This document shows, one piece after another, positions 1 to 6,981 of a stretch of 7,418 nucleotides of DNA; position 1 is the first letter of the stretch, and each line of letters starts with the position of its first letter. The stretch spans positions 1 to 7,418 of the forward strand of contig DAOWEV010000221.1 of NCBI GenBank assembly GCA_030638325.1, in the 5' to 3' direction. Position numbers and translations under genes: made by a program. The notes under the pieces were generated by a model that made no database searches, was not told the DNA's origin, and was given only the letters and a program-made list of their open reading frames with translations. This DNA is from Bacteroidales bacterium. Lineage in GTDB: Bacteria; Bacteroidota; Bacteroidia; Bacteroidales; JAGOPY01.

Positions 1-417
1 GAAGTTTATATCTGTACAGGGTCCTCACCAAGATATGCATTATGGGGTGAGCTGATGAGCACCAGAGCCATGAAATTAGGAGCCGCAGGGGTTGTCCTTC
101 ATGGTTATACCAGGGATAGCCAGGGTATCATATCCCTTGGATTCCCTACTTTTTCAATGGGAAGATATGCACAAGACCAGGGACCAAGAGGTAAAGTGAT
201 TGATTTCAGGATTGAAATAGAAATGGAAGGTGTCCTGATCCATCCCGGTGACATTGTATTTGGAGATACGGACGGGGTTTGTATCATTCCGCGGCAGATT
301 GAAAATGATGTAATTTATCGCGCACTGGAAAAAGTGGATGGTGAAAAAATGGTTCAAAGTGCCATTGAACAGGGTATGAGCGCCTGTCAGGCATTTGAAA
401 AATATGGGATCATGTAA
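1..417 (+). CDS. RraA-like / HMG-aldolase-like protein, 5' end cut by window edge
   Basis: The frame is open from base 1 and ends at TAA 415-417, giving 138 visible codons. Full-length RraA-family proteins are usually about 160-230 aa, so this is the C-terminal part and the true start lies outside the window; the ATG at 55 is internal. The family signature is clear: WGELMSTRA at visible residues 15-23, then LGAAGVV and GYTRD, with Arg38 and Asp39 matching the Arg-Asp pair that binds the oxo-acid and the divalent metal in 4-hydroxy-4-methyl-2-oxoglutarate/oxaloacetate-type aldolases. The C-terminal block (GDIVFGDTDGVCIIPR) is the usual 'PGD.v.gD.dGv..vP' segment. Where many relatives have Asp-Gly before the loop, this one has His34-Gly35. 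Family members are cytosolic aldolases/decarboxylases or, in E. coli RraA, an RNase E regulator. The dehydrogenase and enolase-like gene next to it favour a catabolic aldolase (inference). Family call is firm; substrate unknown. Confidence 0.85.
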   Translation, partial: EVYICTGSSPRYALWGELMSTRAMKLGAAGVVLHGYTRDSQGIISLGFPTFSMGRYAQDQGPRGKVIDFRIEIEMEGVLIHPGDIVFGDTDGVCIIPRQIENDVIYRALEKVDGEKMVQSAIEQGMSACQAFEKYGIM

Positions 418-430
418 TAATACCCGCAAT

Positions 431-1222
431 ATGAAGATCGATCTGAATGGTAAAAATATATTGGTTACAGGAGGCGCCGGCGATGGTCTGGGACAAGGAA
501 TTTGTGAAGCGGTGGATCAATCGGGCGGCAGGGTAATTGTAAATGACCTTACTTTAGAAATGGCCCAGAGGGCCGCGGAAAAGTATAAAAATGCTTTTGC
601 CGTAGAGGGAGATATTAGTAAAGCGGATGATGTAAGCCGGATGTTTGACAGGATCAGAGAAGAATGCGGGATAATTCACGGCGTGGTCAACAATGCCGGA
701 ATAGGCCTGGGCAAAAATGCACATGAAGCCAGTGAAACAGAGGTTGACCGATTATATGAGGTGGATGTAAAAGGGATCTGGATGGTTTGCCGGGCATTTG
801 TCAAACAATTACTGGCATCCAATGAGGTTGGCCATATTGTCAATATCTCTTCAGTTCAGGCCTTTGCAACCATGCACCGGATGGCCTTATATGCCGGTGC
901 AAAATCAGCAGTTAACGGATTGACAAGAGGGCTGGCCGTTGAGCTCGGTCAATACAACATCAGGTGTAATGCAGTCGCACCGGGTTTGATCTATTCTGAA
1001 CAAAGTTTAAGCATAATAGGTAAATGGACACCTGATCCGGTAAAGTGGATGGAAGACCATAAGAGTGACCATCAATGCCTGAATTTCTTTACAAGTGCCC
1101 GGGATTGTGGAAATGTAGTGGTTTTCCTGCTCTCGGAGCTGAGCAGGAGCATAACCGGTCAAACCATTTGTGTGGATAATGGTACAATCAACCTGCTATA
1201 TAATAACGAATACACATCTTAA
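431..1222 (+). CDS. Classical short-chain dehydrogenase/reductase (SDR)
   Basis: A 263-aa Rossmann-fold oxidoreductase, close to the usual 250 aa. Visible motifs in order: glycine-rich cofactor loop at residues 13-23 (TGGAGDGLGQG, one residue longer than the common TGxxxGxG), Asp39 at the end of the second strand (suggesting NAD(H) rather than NADP(H)), NNAG at 87-90, and the catalytic set Ser141, Tyr154, Lys158 (YAGAK). It ends with the typical TGQTICVDNG. I chose ATG 431 because the family's N-terminus starts right there; an upstream in-frame ATG at 395 would overlap the preceding gene and add 12 unrelated residues. No Shine-Dalgarno sequence precedes it. It lies 13 bases after the RraA-like gene and 16 before the enolase-like gene, so co-transcription is likely. 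A role oxidising a hydroxyl of a sugar or hydroxy-acid intermediate is inferred from context; the substrate cannot be read from the sequence. Confidence 0.93.
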   Translation: MKIDLNGKNILVTGGAGDGLGQGICEAVDQSGGRVIVNDLTLEMAQRAAEKYKNAFAVEGDISKADDVSRMFDRIREECGIIHGVVNNAGIGLGKNAHEASETEVDRLYEVDVKGIWMVCRAFVKQLLASNEVGHIVNISSVQAFATMHRMALYAGAKSAVNGLTRGLAVELGQYNIRCNAVAPGLIYSEQSLSIIGKWTPDPVKWMEDHKSDHQCLNFFTSARDCGNVVVFLLSELSRSITGQTICVDNGTINLLYNNEYTS

Positions 1223-1238
1223 AATAAAAAATAAACAG

Positions 1239-2372
1239 ATGAAAATTAATTCAATTACCGTACATGAAGTATTGGTGCCTGCACATCCCGGTGCTATTGA
1301 AAGTGAAGGTATGAATAAACCCCTGCACAAACTTCCTGTTGGAACAAAAGACGCATGGACCGTACAATTCGATGAACTCTCAAAGGGCTTGATAAAGATG
1401 GAGCTTGAGGATGGGATCATTGGCTGGGGAGAACTGTACAGGGATCATAACTGGAAAACTGTTGACAGCATTGCTGAATCAATTATCGGAAAAGATATTA
1501 ATTCATTCACTTTGCAATCCCTCCCTTTTCATTTTTGCAGGGAATATGACGGGTTTGAGTGTGCAATCTGGGATGCCTATGCTAAAGCTCATGAACTTCG
1601 CGTGGTAGACCTGCTTGGAGGGCCGGTCAGGGAACAGGTGAAAGTGGGGGCATGGAGCGGACACAGGCGGTTAAATGATGTAGGTGATCTGGCTGGAAAA
1701 TACTTTGAACAAGGGTATGATTGTATAAAACTTAAATGTGATCTGGAAGATGATGTGGTCGGCTGGTGCCGGGAGATTCAACGGGCAGCGCCTTACATGT
1801 CCGTTATTTTGGATCCGAATGAAAGGTGGGAAAGTTCCGGGGAAACAAGAAAACGGATATATGGATTGCAGGAAATAGGCAATATGTTATGTCTGGAGGA
1901 CCCTATTCCAAGATGGAAACTAAATGAATTTTCACAATTACGTTCATTCGGGGCTGTACCGATTGTCCTGCATGTTTCTCTTTCAAATATGCAGCATGGC
2001 CAGCGTATTGACAACGCCATTGATGCCCTTCAGGCAGAAGCCATAGATGGTTTTAATTTTAACTGTGGCCTGGCAGATTTTCAAAGGTTAGATCACCTGG
2101 CATCAGCAGCGGGTCTTCCTTGCTGGCACGGTTCTGAAATAGACCTCGGGATTTTAGAAGCCATGTATGTACATTCAGCCGCTGCGGCAAAATCCTGTAT
2201 CTGGCCAAGTGACATTTTTGGCCGGTTGATACGGAGTCATGATCTGTTACAGGAGCCTTTAGAATTTAACCCGCCTTACGTAGCGTTACCCAAAGGTTTG
2301 GGATTAGGCATCGAGCCGGATGAAGATGCTATACGACAATATCAGATCAATGAAAAATCCTATAAATTATGA
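1239..2372 (+). CDS. Enolase-superfamily protein (mandelate racemase/muconate lactonizing type)
   Basis: A 377-aa protein of normal family length with an N-terminal capping domain (about 1-125) and a TIM-barrel-like C-terminal part. Seen: K-L-K at 164-166 (catalytic KxK of the second barrel strand), D192-P-N194 with W197 (first metal ligand), E220-D221-P (second metal ligand), and CWHGSE at 295-300, where His297 matches the barrel-strand-7 histidine used as a base in mandelate racemase-type enzymes. The third metal-ligand region reads PIVLHVSLS (241-249): the usual Glu/Asp position appears to be Val246 beside His245, which is unusual. ATG 1239 is preferred over the upstream in-frame start at 1170, which lies inside the SDR gene. 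The leader is A-rich without a Shine-Dalgarno sequence. Its TGA overlaps the next gene's ATG (ATGA 2369-2372), so translation is probably coupled. Likely a sugar-acid dehydratase or an epimerase/racemase; the reaction is not determined. Confidence 0.9.
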   Translation: MKINSITVHEVLVPAHPGAIESEGMNKPLHKLPVGTKDAWTVQFDELSKGLIKMELEDGIIGWGELYRDHNWKTVDSIAESIIGKDINSFTLQSLPFHFCREYDGFECAIWDAYAKAHELRVVDLLGGPVREQVKVGAWSGHRRLNDVGDLAGKYFEQGYDCIKLKCDLEDDVVGWCREIQRAAPYMSVILDPNERWESSGETRKRIYGLQEIGNMLCLEDPIPRWKLNEFSQLRSFGAVPIVLHVSLSNMQHGQRIDNAIDALQAEAIDGFNFNCGLADFQRLDHLASAAGLPCWHGSEIDLGILEAMYVHSAAAAKSCIWPSDIFGRLIRSHDLLQEPLEFNPPYVALPKGLGLGIEPDEDAIRQYQINEKSYKL

Positions 2373-3250
2373 GTCAGTTTATCAATCCATTCAATCAACA
2401 TGACCCGGACCGTTATCATATTTGGGAAATGTTGGTAAAAAGAGACATAGAAGCTTTTATAAAAAATGATTGGGAAGGGGTAGCCAGTGATTTTATTGAG
2501 GAAGGTTTTATGGGAATTGATGCACGATCTTCAATCAACCCGGATTCATGGAATTTATTATTTTCAAACCTGGAATCTTACCGGCAGTTCTGGCTGGATC
2601 AGGCCGCAAACTTCACGGGAACCGATTGGGAGGACGACCCTGAAAAGAAACTTTATGAAGCCACTACCCTGCGGGATATTGATATTTCGGAAGACAGCGC
2701 TTTGATACATAAAAAATTCGATGGGGCAATCAGAAAGAAGAATGGCCGGACCGAACTGTTAAACTGGCAGACATTGTACCGGTGCAGAAAAATCAACGGA
2801 AAATGGAAAATCGCTGGTTTTATAGGGTTTCTACCACACCCGATGGGATATGACCCCATCCATTTACCACCTGTAGAATTGCCTGATAAAGCTTCACAGC
2901 ATGTCACTGCAGGTCCTTATTCACCGGTATTGAAGTTAAATCCCGGCCAGTTGGTTGTGATTTCAGGCCAGGCTGCCATTAATCCGGCGGGAGAAACAAT
3001 CGGTGATACCATTGAGGAACAAACAAAACTGACATTGGAAAACTGCAGGAAGCAGTTAGAAAGTGCAGGAAGTTCCTTGAATGAGGTATTCAAGGTCAAT
3101 GTATATTTAAAAGATATAGGCGATTGGCCACGTTTTAATGTAATCTACAAAGATTATTTCACAGAGCCTTTGCCGGTAAGAACAGCGGTTCAGACAGGGT
3201 TATTGGATAAATTTTTAGTTGAAATTGAACTTTGGGCCATAAAAAAATGA
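2369..3250 (+). CDS. Two-domain fusion: NTF2/SnoaL-like N-terminus plus RidA (YjgF/UK114) C-terminus
   Basis: A 293-aa protein about twice the size of a normal RidA (around 128 aa). Residues 1-160 look like an NTF2/SnoaL-like cone fold: an N-terminal helix region with DIEAFIKNDWEGVASDF, later strands ending in the typical YRCRKINGKWKIAGF. A short linker (PPVELPDKAS) leads into a complete RidA domain from about 175: GPYSPVLKL, VVISGQAAINPAG, VFKVNVYLKDIGDW, and LPVRTAV with Arg271, which aligns with the catalytic Arg105 of E. coli RidA; Glu285 aligns with Glu120. The key residues are therefore kept and imine/enamine hydrolysis is possible. The NTF2-like half could be a second catalytic site or a substrate pocket. 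Start and stop overlap both neighbours by ATGA, implying translational coupling and related stoichiometry. RidA assignment is firm; the N-terminal fold is moderately sure; the substrate is unknown. Confidence 0.88.
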   Translation: MSQFINPFNQHDPDRYHIWEMLVKRDIEAFIKNDWEGVASDFIEEGFMGIDARSSINPDSWNLLFSNLESYRQFWLDQAANFTGTDWEDDPEKKLYEATTLRDIDISEDSALIHKKFDGAIRKKNGRTELLNWQTLYRCRKINGKWKIAGFIGFLPHPMGYDPIHLPPVELPDKASQHVTAGPYSPVLKLNPGQLVVISGQAAINPAGETIGDTIEEQTKLTLENCRKQLESAGSSLNEVFKVNVYLKDIGDWPRFNVIYKDYFTEPLPVRTAVQTGLLDKFLVEIELWAIKK

Positions 3251-4005
3251 TTTGGGATCAATTAACATCACCAGAAATAGATGCTTTGGATAGAAGCATA
3301 CCGGTAATACTCCCCGTGACCGCCATAGAACAACACGGGGCACATTTACCCCTTGCAACCGACAGGATGATCGGCGAATATTTTTGTCACCAGCTGCACG
3401 AGGAAATTCCGGATAACATACTCATTTTACCCGTCATGAGTGTAGGATGCTCTGAGCATCACCTGGACTTCAGTGGATCGCTGACCCTGCAACATGATAC
3501 TTTTCTGCGACAGGCTGAAGACATACTCGGTTCAGTGGCATTTCATGGTTTTAAAAATCTCATCATTTATAATAGTCATGGAGGCAATTTAGGCATAGCG
3601 CAGGTAATAGTCGAGCATTTTGGGAACAGGCACCCGGAATGCAGGATTGTTTTGGCTACCTGGTGGAAGATTGCAGCCGAGGCCCTGTTTGATCTGAATG
3701 AGACCGGTGCAGGTGGCGTGGGACATGCAGGAGAGTTTGAGACCTCGCTCATGATGTTAATTGCACCTGAACTGGTTCATCATGATAAAATTGAGGGTAA
3801 AAAAAACCAGCAGGGTTTTGAATGGGCCACCGGTGATATGCTCCGGGGTCCAAAAGCCTCACTGTATCGAAGCATGAAAAACATGACACCCAACGGCGTG
3901 TATGGAGATGTGCGAATGGTCTCGGCTGAAAAAGGACAAAAAATAACGAGCATAGCGGTCGGGTCCCTTAAAAAAATAGTACTCGACCTGTACCAGAACC
4001 AATAA
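3247..4005 (+). CDS. Creatininase-family amidohydrolase
   Basis: A 252-aa protein, the usual length for the family (creatininase, MftE, ArfB-type formamide hydrolases). The metal-site motifs are all visible: AIEQHGAHLPLATD at 26-39 with Glu28, His30 and Asp39; NSHGGN at 109-114 with His111; and GHAGEFETS at 159-167, where Glu163 is the conserved acid of the HAGExETS motif. These predict a di-metal cytosolic enzyme that hydrolyses a cyclic amide, formamide or similar C-N bond. Creatinine itself is not implied, since most family members act on other substrates. I chose ATG 3247, which overlaps the upstream TGA as ATGA; an in-frame TTG at 3232 would add only five residues and sits inside the RidA domain. 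It is the last gene of the plus-strand run and stops 2 bases from the convergent minus-strand gene. Confidence 0.92.
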   Translation: MIWDQLTSPEIDALDRSIPVILPVTAIEQHGAHLPLATDRMIGEYFCHQLHEEIPDNILILPVMSVGCSEHHLDFSGSLTLQHDTFLRQAEDILGSVAFHGFKNLIIYNSHGGNLGIAQVIVEHFGNRHPECRIVLATWWKIAAEALFDLNETGAGGVGHAGEFETSLMMLIAPELVHHDKIEGKKNQQGFEWATGDMLRGPKASLYRSMKNMTPNGVYGDVRMVSAEKGQKITSIAVGSLKKIVLDLYQNQ

Positions 4006-4007
4006 AT

Positions 4008-5078
4008 TCAGGATTTGCGGATCAACTTTCTTTTTAACAACTCATCGTAGATCATCAGGCAATTTTCAGCAGCATAACCGGATTCAAGGTGAAATGCAAA
4101 TTTTAGCGGCCCTCCCTGGTTTTCTTCCAGTACACGGTCAAACCATTTGATAAGGTCACTTTTCGGTGAGCCTTTTAACATCAGGTTTACCGGAGGTTCA
4201 AGGTTAATTTCAAATCCAAGGCCCGTCATTTCCCTTATTTTGGCTATGGATGTATCTGATCCCGTATCAATCACCTTCAGGTTTTCTATTTGCGAAATAG
4301 CATCAAGGATATGATCTGACTGACCGCATGAATGAAGCCGGATATTCCCGAAAACTTTTCCCAGTTGAGTAACATAAGGTGTAATAAATTCACTATACTG
4401 ATCATTTGAAATCATGGTGCCTGAACATTCCCCCACATGGACTGATGTAATTGGCATATTGGCCAATTCGGCATAATGGTTGATCAACAGAATATATACA
4501 TCTGTGATCCACTGGTGAATAACATGCAGGAGATCAGGATCCATGATGATCATGATCATGACATTGTCTCCAATAAGTTTGAAGGAGGTTGTGATGATCC
4601 CATGGATGGTGGCCCGTCCGGAATTGTCCCAGAAAAAAGGTGGTATGACCTCCAATTCCGGATGTGTGCTTTTCAGGTCAATAATCTGAGCATCCAGCTC
4701 CTGAATAAACGGGTGATCCATGATTTGCTCCAAAGCGGGAAGATCCTTACCTGAAGCAATATTCTTTAAAGGATTCCCGGATATATCTGAATCCCTGTCA
4801 GGGTAAATTACAAATTCAGAACCCAGTGCAACAGCCAGTATCAGGTTAGGTTGTATGCCTCCGACCAGTACCTGGTTTTCATTGGCATGACCAGCCTGCA
4901 TCAGGTTTGCCTCCATATGGTACAAAGGGTAATCCGGGAATTCTCTTCTGACAAACCCGTTCATGTTCCTGTCCTGGAGCTGTCTGTAAAGCGGGTCCTT
5001 GTAATACTTTTCATCAAATTTAAAGCCCCCTTTATCATGGAGCCAGCCTTTTGATACGCTCGCCTGAAATGCTATCAT
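4008..5078 (-). CDS. Uroporphyrinogen decarboxylase-like (URO-D/MtaA superfamily) protein
   Basis: A 356-aa protein with the URO-D/MtaA TIM-barrel signature in its second half: VHVGECSGTMIS (213-224), PYVTQLGKVFG (234-244), then the RLHSCGQSDHIL block with His249 and Cys251. That HxC pair is the zinc site in MtaA/MtbA-type methylcobalamin methyltransferases. A third ligand is not certain (His330 and Cys340 lie in the last block), so methyl transfer is possible but not shown. It is unlikely to be the haem-pathway HemE, whose substrate-binding N-terminal pattern I do not see. ATG 5078 has AAAGGA 8 bases upstream and is the only standard start in frame, yet codons just upstream read HKERTLA, like the usual family N-terminus (KERxLAA), so the true start is open. 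It follows the exported protein's gene by 47 bases, probably in one transcript. Confidence 0.82.
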   Translation of the reverse strand: MIAFQASVSKGWLHDKGGFKFDEKYYKDPLYRQLQDRNMNGFVRREFPDYPLYHMEANLMQAGHANENQVLVGGIQPNLILAVALGSEFVIYPDRDSDISGNPLKNIASGKDLPALEQIMDHPFIQELDAQIIDLKSTHPELEVIPPFFWDNSGRATIHGIITTSFKLIGDNVMIMIIMDPDLLHVIHQWITDVYILLINHYAELANMPITSVHVGECSGTMISNDQYSEFITPYVTQLGKVFGNIRLHSCGQSDHILDAISQIENLKVIDTGSDTSIAKIREMTGLGFEINLEPPVNLMLKGSPKSDLIKWFDRVLEENQGGPLKFAFHLESGYAAENCLMIYDELLKRKLIRKS

Positions 5079-5102
5079 CGCTAAAGTCCTTTCTTTATGA
5101 AG

Positions 5103-5111
5103 CCCTCCTAA
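5103..5111 (-). promoter_or_regulatory. Strong Shine-Dalgarno-like sequence upstream of the URO-D-like gene
   Basis: On the minus strand this reads TTAGGAGGG, the best Shine-Dalgarno match in a window where most genes have none. It lies about 24 bases upstream of the ATG at 5078, too far to serve it directly, but at good distance from the in-frame codons CTT-CAT-AAA-GAA-AGG, which encode a family-like N-terminus without any ATG, GTG or TTG. It may therefore mark the ancestral or a non-canonical start. A second, weaker AAAGGA (5087-5092) is correctly spaced for ATG 5078. Confidence 0.4.
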
Positions 5112-5130
5112 ACTGATTAATTCAATCAGT
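5112..5130 (-). other. Perfect 7-bp inverted repeat (hairpin) across a stop codon
   Basis: The arms ACTGATT (5112-5118) and AATCAGT (5124-5130) are perfect complements around a 5-base loop. The hairpin includes the TGA of the exported-protein gene (5126-5128) and sits directly before the Shine-Dalgarno-like TTAGGAGGG of the next gene. The stem is AT-rich and followed on the minus strand by only three T residues, so it is a weak terminator at best. It could act as a small intercistronic RNA structure. Confidence 0.35.
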
Positions 5131-6946
5131 GCCTGCTTGACTCACGCTCTTCCCATCCGCTTTTACCCTCATCCATGTAAATTTCATGTACGGACCTTGA
5201 AACACGTTCATCCACTTCTTCAACCAGGCGCACTCGCAAAGGATTGGTCAGGCGTTTTTGCCATTGTAAAACCGGAGCATATGGCTTTTCCCCTTTAGCT
5301 GTCTCATAGGTAAGATAGGCCCATCTTTCGGCAAAGAAATATCCTTTCATTGCCGGTATCACTTGCTGATGATTAGAAGATAAAAAGCTAAAAGAAAGTG
5401 CACGTGTCCAGTAGATCCAGGGTCCTCCTGTAATGTACATGTATGGATTGAGAAGCCGGGGCCTTGATTCGAGTCCCGCATTGGAATAATCCAGCTGGAT
5501 ACCGCAAAAGCCAATCCCGGTTTGTTCATTAAAGAAAGTAATCCACGGAACATCAGCCTCCATGGCAAGATCTGTCAGATCCGGCATTTTGGTAACATCA
5601 TACACGATGACGCTGTCCCTTATGACATCATACCAGGCTGCATGTGTCATCAGCTCCCGCTTGAATACTATCTCGCCATTTCGAAGCGCAATAACATCTA
5701 TCCGTTCATTGATTCTCATGGTGGTGGAACTGATGAAGTAGGGTAAGCCAGGATAGAACTCATACCGGACCGATGCATCTACTTCCGGTAGTTCCCTCAG
5801 ATGATCCCACATTTCGGCAGTCGAGATTACAGGACCCGCCATAAAATTTACATTTTTAGGTGGTTTCCAATCAGCGGTATGCGTCCAGGGACGAGGGGGA
5901 GTATAGGCTCCCGGGTTCCAGTGAATGGCCCCATTCGTCTCCATCCTGTGAAACAAAGGCGTATCGGGCTTATTTTTAAGAGTAATCTGATCCAGGTGAC
6001 CGGAATTGGGATGTAATACAATTGAATAAAGATCATTATCAACTCGTAAGCCAGGAGCTTCTCCCTGTACCCTTAGATCGGTCTTATACATCCTGGCAAG
6101 AGCATGTTCATTGTTATAATATATAAGAAATACCTGGCTGGTTCTGGCAGGTACATCTGCAAGGAATGCAACACGTGCGGTAACCGTAGCCATCCATAAG
6201 GGGATATCACGGGTAGGATTTCCATGTTCGTCCGGGCCCATATCATCCTCTTCCAGATATTGTTCTATATCATAAACCTGGCTGGGCACTTCTGATAATA
6301 CATGGGTTTGGGGATCAACAGATACTACACGGATATCCCGGGTTAATTGTTGTGCTTCATCAGGGTAAAAGGGCAGCAATACCTCCACCGGTTCTGCCTT
6401 GCGGTCTATTCCAGCTGTTTCAGTAAGTACAATGGCTTTATAGTTTTTCCACTCCTTATCAAAAGTGGGTACAGCATCAGGTGATTTTAACTTTCTCTTA
6501 ACCGTCAGATATACATCATCTTCGGATCCATGAATGTTCTCCTTCATCCTGACCTTAATAAGTATTTCATAATCTATGCCCGGTTCCCATTTCACCCAAC
6601 CGACCAAATGTGGATGATGATATAATGTTCCGTCCTGGGATAAACCATATCCCGATGGAGGGCGGTGACTAATTACCGGCCTGCCCATATCGGTAATTTC
6701 ATCAGCACGGTGCAGATCAGTAAAGCGAAGCACATGCCCGTTAACGGCTGCTTCCACCTCGATGATGGAAGCGTGAGGTAATTCCAGCTCAGCTATAAAA
6801 TGATAAAAGGGAATCGCCGGGCAGGGATAACCCAGTTCGAGTTCATGAATAACCAGTTCCTTGCTTTTGTATTCTTTAGCAATACCCGGTGTAGTAAAGA
6901 ATACAAACAACAAGAAGCACGTAATAAATACCAGATACTTTTTCAT
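5126..6946 (-). CDS. Large exported protein of unknown function, probably beta-rich and carbohydrate-related
   Basis: A 606-aa protein with a textbook signal peptide: MKK, a hydrophobic stretch to about residue 19, then PGIA before Lys24 (signal peptidase I type; Cys10 is too early and badly placed for a lipobox). I do not recognise a named family with confidence. Residues 24-155 look like a beta-sandwich region. About 165-290 contains PVEVLLPFYP, VPSQV and RTSQVFLIYYNN, a pattern resembling the RIFT-barrel-like N-terminal modules of rhamnogalacturonan-lyase-like proteins. The centre (about 300-400) has RVDNDLYSIVLHPNSGHLDQI, like the beta-sandwich domains of glycosidases and lyases, and a Trp/Pro/His-rich stretch near 343-362 (WNPGAY, PRPW, DWKPP) that could form a sugar-binding or active-site surface. 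No second membrane segment or sorting domain is visible. It precedes the URO-D-like gene. Start ATG 6946 has no Shine-Dalgarno sequence. Function is inference only. Confidence 0.85.
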   Translation of the reverse strand: MKKYLVFITCFLLFVFFTTPGIAKEYKSKELVIHELELGYPCPAIPFYHFIAELELPHASIIEVEAAVNGHVLRFTDLHRADEITDMGRPVISHRPPSGYGLSQDGTLYHHPHLVGWVKWEPGIDYEILIKVRMKENIHGSEDDVYLTVKRKLKSPDAVPTFDKEWKNYKAIVLTETAGIDRKAEPVEVLLPFYPDEAQQLTRDIRVVSVDPQTHVLSEVPSQVYDIEQYLEEDDMGPDEHGNPTRDIPLWMATVTARVAFLADVPARTSQVFLIYYNNEHALARMYKTDLRVQGEAPGLRVDNDLYSIVLHPNSGHLDQITLKNKPDTPLFHRMETNGAIHWNPGAYTPPRPWTHTADWKPPKNVNFMAGPVISTAEMWDHLRELPEVDASVRYEFYPGLPYFISSTTMRINERIDVIALRNGEIVFKRELMTHAAWYDVIRDSVIVYDVTKMPDLTDLAMEADVPWITFFNEQTGIGFCGIQLDYSNAGLESRPRLLNPYMYITGGPWIYWTRALSFSFLSSNHQQVIPAMKGYFFAERWAYLTYETAKGEKPYAPVLQWQKRLTNPLRVRLVEEVDERVSRSVHEIYMDEGKSGWEERESSRH

Positions 6947-6981
6947 AACTTAAATGTACAAAGAATATATACGATTTTTAA

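Noticed and set aside
3232..3246. TTG start for the creatininase-family gene
   Set aside because: It would add only five residues encoded within the RidA domain. The ATG at 3247 gives the normal family N-terminus and the same ATGA overlap seen at the previous junction.
4546..4559. 14-base perfect palindrome ATGATCATGATCAT
   Set aside because: It lies inside the URO-D-like gene and follows from the Met/Ile-rich codons (VMIMIIMD) on the minus strand. It is isolated, with no second copy in the window.
4476..4754. 92-codon plus-strand open frame inside the URO-D-like gene
   Set aside because: It is a shadow of the real minus-strand gene, has no family signature and no start signal.
6959..6967. 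Possible Bacteroidota-type -7 element (TA-N3-TTTG on the minus strand) before the exported-protein gene
   Set aside because: The spacing inside the motif is one base off the TAnnTTTG consensus and no TTG is found at the -33 position.
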